This document shows, piece by piece, positions 53,747 to 64,000 of a stretch of 64,000 bases of DNA. Location of the stretch: the NCBI RefSeq assembly GCF_041296385.1, contig NW_027184085.1:7187301-7251300 (forward strand), in the 5' to 3' direction. The stretch is from Aphelocoma coerulescens. Taxonomy: Eukaryota; Chordata; Aves; Passeriformes; Corvidae. Position numbers and translations under genes: made by a program. Each line of letters opens with the position of its first letter. Position 1 is the stretch's first letter. The notes under the pieces were generated by a model. It did no database searches and was not told the DNA's origin. It saw nothing but the letters and a program-made list of their open reading frames with translations.

Positions 53747-55586
53747 ATCTCAGAGTCCAGGCTGAATCCAGGGGGATTGCAGTGGACTATAAAGCTAAAC
53801 CTCATCAGAGAAAGCTTTATTCCCGAAGGGAGTTGCACTGAGAGGGAATAATTGACTACAGAACAGAAAGAACCGATTCATATTCTTTGAAGTCAAATCA
53901 AATTCCTCATCCTGAAAACTTCCTTTCACAGATTAAGGGCCAAGTTTTCTTCTGCATTCTGTGAAGCACAATAAATTAGACTGCTATGAGTGAGACGAAA
54001 ACCCATCTACAGGCATTTGATTCTTAGATCAAGGAAGCAGAATATTTTTGTATGCACTGATTATTCTGCTCAGCATTTCACTGTAGGAAATCTCTATATG
54101 ACAATTCCTAATCTCTGTTTTCAGCATATTTAATCTTATATTCTTAAAAAAGCGTTTTTGCCCATTCCAGTAACACCTCGAGGAATGTGGCCACCAGGGT
54201 TAGTTAGGTCCTGGTCATTCTTACTCCGTCTTCTGATAAGAAAATTGTAATTTTTTTAAATTACTCTTTTATATCAAGGCAGTGTGAGCTGTCTCTAGGA
54301 CCAGCAGAAGGAATGCAGAAGTGCACTTGACACCCAGAGTGGAAAGCATTATGATTTATACAATGGCTCTTTCTTATTTCAGAAAAACTGAGGACAGTTC
54401 CTTCTTTCACAAGAAGTCTTTGCACTAATAGGCTCAGGGTGTTTATCAGTCACAGGTTTGCCTTTCCATAATCTATAAAGTGAGGTTCAAGACTCTGAGC
54501 TTGATGTATGAAAGCAGAGTAAGGAAGAGAGGACATAAATGTTTTCCTTCTGGGAGCAAAGGGTAGATGGGATGGTGGTGGTAACCTTTCTTTAGGAGCA
54601 CAGATAGGTACATATAGATGATAATTATCAAAAAGCAGTTGGTTATATATTCTTGAAACAAGGCAAATTCTTACCCACTTTTAACCTTGTACAATTTCCT
54701 GCACTGGGCTCCACTGAGCCTCCAATGGTACAGGACCTCTTAGGGGAAAGCTCTCCATTCAAGCACGTCAGAATCTGGGCCAACACACCACAAGGAAAGA
54801 AAGGGGAGACAGCTGTCTTGAGTAAAGCCAGAACAACATTACCAAGCTCTGGTCTTTGGGAAATTCAGTCCTCTTCCTACTGTTTGTGTGGCCTTTGATG
54901 ATACAGGTTCACCTTTGCAAAAGACATTTTGCGGCAGACAGTTCAGATCGCTGTCCTTTAAATCCAGACATTACAACCAGCTGGAAGTCTGCAATGACCT
55001 CTTCCATGGCAGAGCAGAATAAATCAGTGACAAAGTGCTAGAATCATTGCAAGAACAAAAGAGATCCCTCCCTCCTGGAGCCTGTATCTTAACCTCTTTA
55101 GATGAGATTCTTGTTACCTCACATGATCCTCTGAAAGTTAGACATCTAAGTCTAAGGTAGCCATTTATGATTCCTTAAGAGTCAACTGAAAGAAACACAA
55201 ACCTCCAAAAGGGCAGTTCACCTCATCCTAAAATAGCCCTTGGGAATGAGTCAGCAGTACTGCCCTCTGCATTACCCATATCTGTCCTCTGACTATAATG
55301 GATGGTGAGGGCAGTCCATACCTGTAAACTTCAGACTGAATTTATGTATGAGGACTCACACTTTCTTTAGGGTATTCCAGATTTCATTCCTGCAGAATCA
55401 AACACAGGAAACTATGAAGTCCACATATTCAAGTCTTGCCTCTTATAAGTACTTGGATAGGTAACATAATCACAATATGAGTTGAGGACTGATTTGAATG
55501 GAGAAAAGACTTATGTTGGTCACCTTAGTTATTATGGAAAAAATGTAGTAAACATAAAGCAATAATATCAATCTCACTTTTATGTC

Positions 55587-55602
55587 CACACACACACACA
55601 CA
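55587..55602. repeat. (CA)8 microsatellite
   Basis: A perfect dinucleotide run of eight CA units. It is short enough to be of modest variability. Confidence 0.9.
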
Positions 55603-56131
55603 AAGAAAAGGAAACAAGGTAAATTTGGTCTCAATTTACGTAGATGGATAATAAGACTTTCAATTATTGTTGCATTATTTGTTAGTATGTGGATGAAAGA
55701 TTAGGTGACAATATGCAAAATATATTTTCTGCATATTATAATATTTAGTAATGTCATTTGATTTTTTATATGTTTCATTAAATTGTTTTGTGGCTTTATT
55801 ATCTACCCAGATGCACAGCTCAGAAATACAATTATTCAGATTTAGAAGCAATAAAATTTGGCATGCATTTACTTGTATTCAGAATTCCTGCACGCTAAAG
55901 AGAAATTACTGCATTCTCCCAACATAGCTCGGTTCTCATGCCTTTGCTGAACCATTCATTAGAAGGAGCACATTACAGAAAATACACCATTTATGTTAAG
56001 AAACCCTCTGATAACAGATGTATTTGTACAAAGCAAATATTTCAATATATCATAGCCTTTTGATCATGACTATAATAGAAGCAAAACCTATACACATTTT
56101 CTGTAATGCATATCTCCGTTATATGATTATT

Positions 56132-56144
56132 GGGGGGGGGGGGG
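56132..56144. repeat. G13 homopolymer
   Basis: Thirteen consecutive G followed by AGGG. It is unusual in this AT-rich context, prone to sequencing error and able to take part in G-quadruplex structure. Confidence 0.85.
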
Positions 56145-56493
56145 AGGGAAATGAGTGTTATAGATTATATGTTGTAAGAAAAGGCACCTGCAGACAGAGG
56201 TTGACAGTCCTTTGAAAACATTATTGAATACGATACAAATTGTTCCATTTTATAATAAATGTTTTGAGGTTGCATTAAAAGGCATGTCTCCTAGCTGAAG
56301 CACAGGGAGATTTCCTATAGACAAGTCATTCCAGCTTTGTTTTGCCTCCGCTATGTTTCATAAATCAAGCACTCAAATATACGACACAATGTCCTGAAGT
56401 CGTCCCCTGTCCCCTGTAGTTGCGACTGAGTCTGTTCCTGATGGATAGCAGGGTAGGGAGTAAGTCAGCAGTCGTGTCCTAGCAGGGGAGGTT

Positions 56494-57245
56494 TCAGCAG
56501 TGGTGTCTGCTGTGCTCTGTGAGGCTGCACACAGCACCTTGGAGCCCTGCTTGGACCTCAAGTGATGATGCTGGGTAGAAGCACCCCAGAAGCTTTAGTG
56601 TGCATTTTTTGTAGAAGCATCCAAGATGCACACTGTCTGTAGTACAGACCTGCTGGGCTGAAATGAGCTGTAACTGCTTATCAATATACAAGTAAATACG
56701 GTTGAAGGGAAGGTGATACTGCTCGGTGTTCCTTCCACTGTACCTTCCAGCAGGAATTGTAATTCCACCACCAAGTAAGTGCTTTCTTTCACCATTGTGT
56801 TGCTTCTCACACCACCTCCACAAAAAGAGCATCCCCTGGCAGAAGAGCACTAATGAACTTCCATTTGCTGCCCAGGAGTAAATGGGAGGATGTTCAACCC
56901 CAGGATGTTCTCTCCATTCTGACAGTCCCGGGTAAGGAACACTGCCTGGTCTCTGTTCACTCTCAGTGTCAGTGCCATTCTGAGGCAATAGTTTGCATTT
57001 TAGGGAGTCCCCCAGGGCACTGCCATGTGCTACACTGGGGAGCCCCAGGTCTTTAGTCCTTCTTTTGTGCTATCAGAACTGTACCATAATTGGTGTTGCT
57101 GTAGATGGATACCTTGAAGTTTCATGTCTCTCATGAACTCAGCTGTCTCCCATTTCTGCCCACCCATCACACAGGCAAACTTTATCTTGTAAGCCTGTGT
57201 AAGAGAAGAGACAAGGACAATCTGAGCAGCTGTGATTTAAGATTT
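56494..57245 (-). pseudogene. Unidentified protein-like open frames (low confidence)
   Basis: This holds the longest non-repetitive open frame in the window: 164 codons at 56494-56988 on the minus strand. Just upstream on the same strand, a second open frame runs from about 57243 down to a stop at 57030-57032 and includes AYKIKFACVMGGQKWETAEF. It lies after a pyrimidine-rich stretch ending in CAG (near 57195), which resembles a 3' splice site. A one-base shift near 57110 would open a third stretch, SIYSNTNYGTVLIAQKKD, ending at TAA. I do not recognise a family. It may be exon debris, a broken retrocopy or chance: one such frame in 64 kb is only mildly unusual. Confidence 0.2.
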
Positions 57246-60200
57246 GGATAACCGAGGCACAACATGGGGCAATTGCCAAGGGGCCAATCCCTAGTGATGT
57301 AGGAGATTTATGGACTACCAGAAACTGTGCCTTTTTTTCTATTATTTCCTTCTAAAAGCAGCAATATTGGTCTGAATATCTCTGCTCTGCAAAAGACACA
57401 GATCTCGTCCTCTTCTTTTTCTGCTGGAATTATTAAAATGTAGAATAGCATTTTATTTTTTAAATTAATAACTTCTGCTTCAATGTCTCTGATTAGGGTA
57501 TAAGAGCTTTATTACATGAATGAAATCAGTATAATCTTTTTTGCCTAAATTTACACACATAATACAGATAACTTTAGTTCCCATTTCTGCAGAGGTATAG
57601 AATTTTTATTCTTTTATCCTAATGGATGGAATTTCAGGCAATTATGTTGTTTATATTTTAGAGACCAAACTATTTTTTTATGTTAATTTCAAATAACTCT
57701 CTTGACTTCAACAGAGTTACACTGGATTTACACTACTATAAATGGTAGTACATGTTGGTCCTTAAATGACTATGGGGAGTTTGGATTACCCAATGGATTT
57801 GGCAAACCACACTCAATAATTTTGCTAAAAATGTCTTTATTCCTGGGGTCATTTAATATTTATGCACTTGTTTCTAAAGAGTACAATGATTTATTATGAA
57901 CCAACACTTGCACAATAAGCTATAATAAAACAGCTATTTAGGTTTGCTTGTGTTTACCACAAAATCAGTTCAAGGCATCTGAGAATTTTCTTTGGTTAAA
58001 ATAAAGTATATCCAATATAATGGAGAAATTTGACTTGATGTAACTCACAGGCTTGTAGGACAGACAGCAAACTGCCCTGGTTTGACAGATGACAGTGGAT
58101 ATTCTTTGCCCACCACATTTTCCCCTCTTAGGGCTTCCCTGTTCCCATTCTCCCTCCAAATACACCCAATTTCAAAAGATAATGTAAGTCTTACCAACAG
58201 TGAAGAAGCAGCAATCTCTTTCTGTGTTTCTTGGCACATAGCTGAGTTATTTAACTTGAGGGGTAATGTTCTGGGAGTTTCTAAATTGTAAGACAAACAG
58301 ATGGCTGTCATTTATGTATGGTTTTCAATTTGTACATTATAATCTTTCCATTATTATTTGGAAAAAAAGTCTGAACAGCTTACAGCTTCTTCAAACCATG
58401 AATCACCTCTTTCAAGATCTTGGCAGTTTCCTTGGACATTGCCTCAAGGGAGAAGAAGCCTTGCTCTTCATGCATGAGTTGACCCTACACTGAGGTCATT
58501 GAACATTCTCCACTTACACTGGATAACTGAGTGAGGGCTAAATGAGACTCTTGACAGGGTCAGGGTCAGTGAACAGAAAGGTTTAGAAATTATATTTTAT
58601 TTTAATTTAATTTACCTTATTTTAAAGACTCAGAATCTAAATTCTGTAGACTCAGAAAAATACCATGTTGATGACTGACATTTAAACCAAAGGCAAAAAT
58701 CTAAGAGATCCCAGATTTTCAATCTCTTTTCCTTCTGTCGAATGGTGCTTTTTAGTAACCACAGATGCCTTTGATTTAATTTTTCACTGTTCTATCCACC
58801 CTATTTTGTTGTCCATCAAGAAAGAAACGTTAGTCATCACTCTGACAACAACAGAAAAAAATTGGCTAAAATAGAGGTCTGATATATATCAGCTGCTTTT
58901 ATTCTTGTTGCAAGTCAAAAGAATACAATTCCCACAATTTGCTTAGACTCATAAAGTATCATGCTCAGAGATACAGCTGGGGCTTTCAAAGCCACATCAC
59001 AGCACAAGCAAGCCCTGTCATTGCCACAAGAGGAGAAACATTGCTCGAATCGTCAGCACCCACATTATGTATACCCACTTCCTTCCCTTTGACGACATCA
59101 ATGAGATCAAAACAGGTTTAGCTTTCAGAAAGTGCTGTGGCTCAGTCATAGGTGTTCGGGACAGAGAGAAGTTGTGGGGAGGAACTCTCCACCTTCAGGC
59201 TATGCAGTAAGGTCACCAAAGCATTGCATCATCCTCTCTTCCAAGTTTTCTGCTTTCCACAATGTCACACAAGCAAAAGATGCTTCATTTATCAGAAATG
59301 CTTGCTATGTGGCAATTGTCACATCCTTGGGGAAAAGAAAAGAAAGAAAAGAAAAAAAAAAATAAACAACCTAGAGGACTGGAACAATTTTGGAAATCCA
59401 TGAAGAGAGAAAGAGAAGTTCTCAGGACACAGGTGAACTTTGTGGCCATTGCAACTATCAGGAAACAAAGCTTCTTGTTAAAAAGGAGGCTAAAAAGAAA
59501 AGATTATGTAGTCTAATTGCCATGACACTGCTCAAGGGAGTAAAGGACAAATGGGGATAGTGGGGAGAAGGAAATACCTCCCACTCACAGGTGTTTCCAA
59601 ACTGCACAAAAATGAAATGTGTCCTGTCATCCTTAAAGAGAAAAATAAGACTGAAAACAGGGAAAAGAAAGGTTAGGGTTCATGCAAAATATTTTCTGTT
59701 TAATGAGTTAGAACTTTGGCATGTGCTTCTACAAATGCCATAAATCTCTGCATATCCATGAGGCATCATTTCCCCACTCTGGTGTTTCAATTGGTTTCAA
59801 CCCCTGACCCAGCTCCCTACAAACAAGCCACACTGTGGACAGCAGAGAGGTCTGCAGACCTAGTTGTGATGGCTCTGTCATGAGACACTAGAACTCCAAA
59901 ACTGATGGCTTTGGGCAGCCTCAAACAATTGAGAGCATGAAAACAAATACGCAATTTAATCTGATGTGTTTAAGTCAATTGTGTAAGTCATTGCTAGTCA
60001 TTCTGCTGCAAAAAAAAGGGAAATTGCACAGTTGACCAATCTAGAAAACCGACCACCAGTCTAACTATCCACACCAGTGACAGGCAGAGAAGCCACCTGG
60101 ATGTTAATGTGATCAAGTCTCAGTAAAGAACTGCAGACAGAACACATTCATTTACAACAGCCCAGCCATAAGTTGCTTGAAGTGTGAAAGGCAGCATGTA

Positions 60201-60856
60201 CTTATTTAGTAAGAGGCAACTACTTTCCACTTTGACCATAAACCACATGTACCCATCTCATGACTTCCTATCGTCATGCTGGAAATACATATTTTTGGTT
60301 CTGATATGATTTGCGAGGTAAAACTAAACTCTGCAGACAGCTAAAACTTCAGTCCCTGTCTCTGGAGCATCTGCTGGAAGTGTGAAGGAACACAGCGCAG
60401 AGGTTTCCTCTCAGCTTATTCTTTGATTTAAGACAAACAAAATGCCTGAAAAAAATCATACTGTACTTGCTAAACAACAACTCTGAAAGAGAAACTGCAG
60501 ATGTTGGGAAGTAAAAAGTAATATCCCAGCCCTGGTGAGATAACACCAGGGTGACCAAGCTGACTGTGCTGCCTGGTGACAAGCATGTAGGGTAAAAGTA
60601 ACTTGTCCAGACCATCTCCATTTGTCCTACATCATGGCTGCACCCAGACATTGCAACTAATTCTGGGAATCCACTAGGGCCAGCTAAGAATTGAAAAGCC
60701 TAACAAAAAGTTAAAAGATGTATTAAAAACAAACGAACAAAACAACAAACAGCTAGACAAATATAAATTGACATTTAAGAAGTTGTCAAGACTTGCTATA
60801 CATGCCACAAATATAAGTCCAGTCCAAGTCAAAAAAATCCAATGTCAATGACTGAG
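57246..60856. other. Unique sequence
   Basis: No recognised gene or repeat. Open frames are at most 100 codons, with overlapping frames on both strands and no domains. An A-rich purine stretch lies at about 59335-59362. Confidence 0.45.
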
Positions 60857-60862
60857 GGAGAA
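60857..60862. repeat. Target-site duplication, left copy
   Basis: GGAGAA directly precedes the LTR and matches 61155-61160 exactly. A length of 6 bp is typical of ERVK-type (beta-like) integration. Confidence 0.75.
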
Positions 60863-61154
60863 TGTTGGGGTTCCTCCCCCCTGGCGTGGGGTCCGGGGGG
60901 AGGGGACCCTGGAGTACAGGCAGGGCCTAGGGGGTTTCCCTACTCCCTGGTCAATCCCATTCCCCATTGGTTGTTTTGTGTTCCCCTGCCCGGGGGAGGA
61001 CCCTGGTGGTCCCTTGATTGCTCAGTTCTTCAGCAGTCCCCCAGCCATGTGGCTGGAAAATAAACATCTCTAAAATATCTATCAAGAATCGGCTCCTATT
61101 TCTTTCCACAGGCCTCGCTGTCTAATGCATGTTGCAGGACTCCCCACTGCAATG
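60863..61154 (+). mobile_element. Solo LTR, ERVK-like, 292 bp
   Basis: It opens with TGTTGGGGTTCC and ends with CTGCAATG, so the expected inverted terminal CA is mutated at the right end. The U3-like part is GC- and G-run-rich, with an inverted CCAAT box (ATTGG, 60966-60970). An AATAAA polyadenylation signal lies at 61059-61064, followed by a U5-like segment. It is flanked by a perfect 6-bp duplication, GGAGAA. No internal retroviral genes remain, so the provirus was removed by LTR-LTR recombination. The LTR would have promoted and terminated transcription on the plus strand. The 73-codon open frame inside it is a by-product of GC-rich sequence. Confidence 0.85.
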
Positions 61155-61160
61155 GGAGAA
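61155..61160. repeat. Target-site duplication, right copy
   Basis: GGAGAA, identical to the left flank of the solo LTR. It fixes the LTR boundaries. Confidence 0.75.
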
Positions 61161-61171
61161 AAAACAAAAAG

Positions 61172-61452
61172 GCTCTCTGGAGCAAAGCTGACATAGGTCT
61201 GATTATGCTGACAGAGGAAAATAAAGTACTTGTTCTAGAATATTATTCTAACTTCCCTGAGAGCTTACTAGGAGCCATTACGGCTAAACAGGTAATCAGA
61301 TATGCCAAATCTATTTTTGCTAAATATAGTACACCTGCGATCAAAAAGTCTGACAGTGGGCTACAGTTTTGTAATTTACTGATGGGAATTAGATATATTA
61401 AACAGTAAAGAGGCCCCAAGCATCCATCCTGTGGTTTAATGAAGTTGTCTCC
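61172..61452 (+). pseudogene. Ty3/gypsy-type integrase core fragment, decayed
   Basis: Integrases of this family insert retroelement cDNA into chromosomes using a D-D-E catalytic triad. About 94 codons resemble the core domain. The fragment begins LWSKADIGLI, where the first catalytic Asp position appears to be Gly. VLVLEYYSNFPES follows, then TAKQVI and KSIFAKYSTP. The second catalytic Asp is kept in KSDSGLQF. After an in-frame TAA (61406-61408) the similarity goes on as RGPKHPSCGLMK, where the triad Glu position appears to be Lys. Catalytic loss plus the stop make it a dead remnant. The ERVK-like LTR lies just 5' and a minus-strand CR1 starts at its 3' edge, so both may have inserted into an older gypsy copy. 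The assignment rests on motif recall; no zinc-binding or RNase H part was seen. Confidence 0.6.
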
Positions 61453-61905
61453 TTAGAACCATAGAATCATATAATTGTTTATATTGAAAAAACACCTTTA
61501 AGGACATGGAGTCCAATCATTAACCCAGCACAGTCACATCCACCACAAAACCATGTTCCTAACAGCCACAGCTACATGCCTTTTAAATAGTTACAAGATG
61601 ACACAACCACATGCCTGGGCAGCCTATTCCAAATCTTAACCACCCTTTCCATTAAGAAATTTTTCCTAATATCCAATCTAAACTTCCCCTGGCACGGATT
61701 GAAGCTGTTTCCTCTTATCTTGTTGCTGTGACTTGGTAGGAGAGAATAAACACCACTTCTTTTTAGGTACTTTCAGAGAGCAGTAAGTTCTCCTTTTCTC
61801 CAGACTAAACAACCCCAGGTCTCTCCACTGCCCCACATCAGATTTATGCTCCGGATCCTTTCCCAGCCTTTCTCTGGAGACCCTCCAGCACCTCAATATC
61901 TTTCT
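61453..61905 (-). repeat. CR1 LINE 3' portion, minus strand
   Basis: The inverted terminus 'accatagaatcatata' is followed by 'ccaatcattaacccagcac', 'ccacaaaaccatgttcct', 'gcctgggcagcctattcc' and 'cttttctccagactaaacaa', all CR1 3' landmarks in reverse. It joins ORF2-derived sequence to its right with the reverse transcriptase region missing. Confidence 0.92.
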
Positions 61906-62090
61906 TTTTGTGAGGAGCCAAGCCTCTTAAGCAGGACATTCTTCCCTCCAGAAGCCCCAAGTGTCAGTGTTGCTAACCCCATCCTCCTTACTTCTCCAAG
62001 AATCAAAACCTCTATTATTCCATGATTGCTATGACTGGGGCAGCCTCTGACCATCACATCACTGACCAGCTGTAGCTGCCTGACCAACCC
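61893..62090 (-). pseudogene. CR1 ORF2 endonuclease C-terminal fragment, minus strand
   Basis: On the minus strand a 64-codon frame reads LVSDVMVRGCPSHSNHGIIE, matching the end of the CR1 apurinic-type endonuclease domain, where a Ser-Asp-His catalytic motif is expected. Here it reads Ser-Asn-His, so the Asp is lost. It runs straight into the CR1 3' region at 61905, implying one element with the reverse transcriptase deleted. The endonuclease normally nicks the target DNA; this copy is inactive. Confidence 0.7.
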
Positions 62091-62099
62091 AGTGGCCTT

Positions 62100-62241
62100 T
62101 GATGATGGGTGACTACATCAGTGGACAAGGGAAGGGATATAGATGTCATTCATCTGGACTTCTTTAAAGCCTTTGACATGGTGGCCCTGAACATCTTTTT
62201 CTCCAAATTGAGATGGATTCAACAAGTGAACTGCTAGATGG
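62100..62241 (+). pseudogene. CR1 ORF2 reverse transcriptase fragment, plus strand
   Basis: From 62121 the plus strand reads VDKGRDIDVIHLDFFKAFDM, continuing VALNIFFSKLRW. This is the conserved block around the first catalytic Asp of the CR1 reverse transcriptase. A stop follows at about 62239-62241. It lies upstream of endonuclease-derived sequence on the same strand, the reverse of the order in an intact CR1, so it must come from a separate insertion or a rearrangement. Confidence 0.8.
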
Positions 62242-62299
62242 ATATGGAATTGGTTGAATGGTTGTCCCGTTGCCCCAAGATGAGCTCAAAGCTTTGGCT

Positions 62300-62760
62300 C
62301 AGTCCCAGAGATTTGACATTGCCAGTTTAAGTGAAACCTGGTAAGACTGGAGTGCCCGGTTGGGTGGTTACAGGTGCTTCCGGGGGAGATAGGGCAGGAG
62401 AGGTGGAGGGGTGGTACTGCACGGAACGGAAGGAGCTCACAGCTGGCCACAGCACAGTTGAGAGCCTCTGAGTAAGTGGCCAGGGACAAACAGATAATGC
62501 AGATGCCATAGTGGGAGTCTGCTACAGGCCTCCCAGCCAGGATGATGTCCGTGGGATCCTCGGGAGGTTTAACAAGGCCAAGTGCAAGGTGTCCCTCTAC
62601 TCTGCTCTGGTGACACCCCACCTGGAGTACTGCCTCCAGCTCTGGCCAAGCTGGGCAAGTGGGAGGTGTCCCTGCTCATGGCAAGGAGATTGGAACTGGG
62701 GGGTTTTTAACATCCCTTCCAAACCAGTCCGTTCTGTGACCCCATTATCACCCACCAGTC
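62300..62760 (+). pseudogene. Internally deleted CR1 (endonuclease, RT tail, 3' end), plus strand
   Basis: In order: an endonuclease block from 62315 reading DIASLSETW, stop, DWSARLGGYRCFRGR, stop, GRRGGGVVLHG; then in a shifted frame from 62511 the endonuclease motif GVCYRPPSQDD; then the reverse transcriptase tail SLYSALVTPHLEYCLQLW (about 62597-62646). It ends with a CR1 3' terminus (62660-62745, 'ctgctcatggcaaggagattggaact'-type). The middle ~1.5 kb of ORF2 is missing. Two stops and a frameshift show it is dead. Confidence 0.8.
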
Positions 62761-62819
62761 CTAGCTGTTACCTGCCTTGGCCTTCCCCTTGATCCCTACC
62801 CATAAATTATCAGCTATCA

Positions 62820-62960
62820 TTAAGGTCTAGACAGTTAAAACACTCCCTAAACATACATGGCTGCCCCACCACCTCTCCTTCCTTGCCTTCCAAAGAGCTT
62901 AAAGCCATCCATTGCAGCACGCCAGTGGTTCAAGAAGCCAAACCATGTGTCTTCCTGTTT
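62820..62960 (-). pseudogene. CR1 ORF2 endonuclease fragment, minus strand
   Basis: On the minus strand the sequence reads HWRAAMDGFKLFGRQGRRGG, continuing GAAMYV and then a stop. This is the same endonuclease block as the plus-strand copy at about 62345-62420, so the two form an inverted pair about 450 bp apart. With the minus-strand pieces at 61893-62090 and 61453-61905 it could be one minus-strand element split by the plus-strand CR1 insertions. Confidence 0.7.
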
Positions 62961-64000
62961 ATTCCCTCATTATTCCTGGCAGGAAGGATAGAGGAGCACA
63001 CTGTTTGTGCTCCTGTTCCCTTAGCCACTCATACCAAGGCCCTGAAGTCTCTCCTGGTAGCCATCGGATTTCCTGTTGTAACTTCATGAGTGCCCACTGG
63101 GAAAATTAACAGTGAATAATGATCTAAGGGCCCTACCAGAGCTGGGCTTTCTCTTTGTGTTAACTGGGCCTAAGGGCAGCAGCAGCATTCCCTACGGAAT
63201 GGGCCTGGTCTGTAGTCATGGACACACCAGCTCTGCTGGGCAGGAGTTCAGCCCATTCCCTCTGCCCCTTCAGTCACTGTGTTCAGTCAGGTGCAGAGAG
63301 GATAGGGATACGTGTCATGTCTGTCAGTCTGTCAGGCCTGTCTCAGGGAAGGCAGGGCTCAATTCCAGTCTGTCTCACATTCCCTAACACTTCTCAAACT
63401 ACTCCTCTCCTCCTGGAGCATTGTCACTAAACACAGGAGCTTCTCTGCCTGGATGCCCTCCCACTGGCATGAGACCAGGACTTACCCTGCAGCTGGCCCT
63501 GGGTGTTCCCCCAGAGCTCTGCCTGGGTGACTGCCTCAGTCATGGCTTTCTGCCCTGCGGACACCACTGCTCCCTGGTAGAGCTGGCAGGGCTTCAGTGC
63601 CCTTCTTGCATGCCATTCTCCAGGAACTGCCACCCAAACTTCCAAGCCATGCCCTGATGGCTCTGTCTTGCCCTCTTTTCCCACCTTGCTGGTGTCACTT
63701 CTGGCTGCAAGCCTCTACAGAGGCTTGGCTACCATTGCCACTGGCCCCACCTGGGTCCTGTCATCCAAAGTCAGGTGATCTGTGGGCTTCCAGCAGCTGT
63801 CCCAGCTCCTCCTGAGCTTCCTCCAATTCTGGAAGCTCTGTTGTGCACTGACCAGGGTGCTCTGCTGCCAATCCTGCCAGGACCAGAGCTGCTCACCTCA
63901 GCAACCTCAGGAAGACTGAGCAGGAGACATGTGCAGACAAAATGGACAGGGCACAGAGGCAAAATAAAAGGGACATTTTGCCAAAGAAACCATCAAACAA
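62961..64000. other. GC-richer unassigned sequence at window end
   Basis: From about 63110 the base composition rises above the window average and several overlapping open frames of 60-91 codons occur on both strands. None has recognisable domains. The stretch 62961-63110 may be more diverged repeat, given its position next to the CR1 cluster, but I could not assign it. It contains an AATAAA at about 63963 without other gene features. Confidence 0.35.

Larger units (their letters stand above)
53747..56493. other. Unique sequence with two simple repeats
   Basis: No gene was recognised. It holds (CA)8 at 55587-55602 and a G13 run at 56132-56144. Confidence 0.5.

Noticed and set aside
52857..53841. 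Open frames of 302, 286 and 160 codons (plus) and 176 codons (minus) across 52857-53851
   Set aside because: They are translations of the GGAA/GGAATTC array, which has no stop codon in any plus frame. The peptides are pure low-complexity repeats and overlap in all frames.
60842..61063. 73-codon Gly/Pro-rich plus-strand frame
   Set aside because: It lies almost wholly within the ERVK-like solo LTR and has no homology of its own.
1..64000. CRISPR arrays, tRNA/rRNA genes, bacterial promoters or operons
   Set aside because: No regularly spaced repeats with unique spacers, no cloverleaf with A/B boxes noticed, and the CR1 and LTR content marks this as vertebrate DNA.

Overview
The window looks like intergenic (or deep intronic) DNA from a bird, most likely a songbird. 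It is AT-rich and I found no complete protein-coding gene, rRNA, tRNA or CRISPR array. The dispersed repeats are almost all CR1 LINEs, recognised by their 3' ends with the ATTCTRTG-type terminal repeat and by ORF2 protein motifs. There are also two solo-LTR-like endogenous retrovirus remnants, and no L1 or Alu-like sequence was seen. Calling it avian rests on the CR1 dominance and is fairly safe. Calling it passerine rests on my recollection of the LTR types and is weaker.

Layout. 1-12.2 kb is unique AT-rich sequence with two plus-strand CR1 3' ends (4.46 kb and 5.3-5.8 kb). 12.2-15.7 kb holds a short CR1 end, a homeodomain-like inverted repeat, an ATT/TA microsatellite, a 10-bp-stem hairpin between opposed CCAAT boxes, and an old minus-strand CR1 with reverse transcriptase remnants. 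15.7-34.1 kb is unique sequence whose most striking object is a 47-bp near-perfect palindrome at 31.42 kb. 34.2-36.4 kb is a minus-strand CR1 abutting a minus-strand LTR with a CpG-rich core. 37.3-37.8 and 43.9-44.3 kb are minus-strand CR1 tails.

At 52.99-53.75 kb lies a ~750-bp uninterrupted purine array of GGAA and GGAATTC units, with an exact 68-bp higher-order duplication. It is open in all three plus frames and accounts for the longest open reading frames of the window, none of which is a gene. 60.8-63.0 kb is a dense transposon nest: a 292-bp ERVK-like solo LTR with a 6-bp target duplication, a decayed Ty3/gypsy-type integrase fragment immediately beside it, and at least three CR1 pieces in both orientations. 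The last kilobase is more GC-rich and unassigned.

The likeliest functional content is regulatory: the hairpin or palindromic motif clusters and the LTR promoter-like segment. I found no set of genes that work together. The best candidates for something unusual are the integrase remnant, the GGAA/GGAATTC array and the 31.4-kb palindrome.
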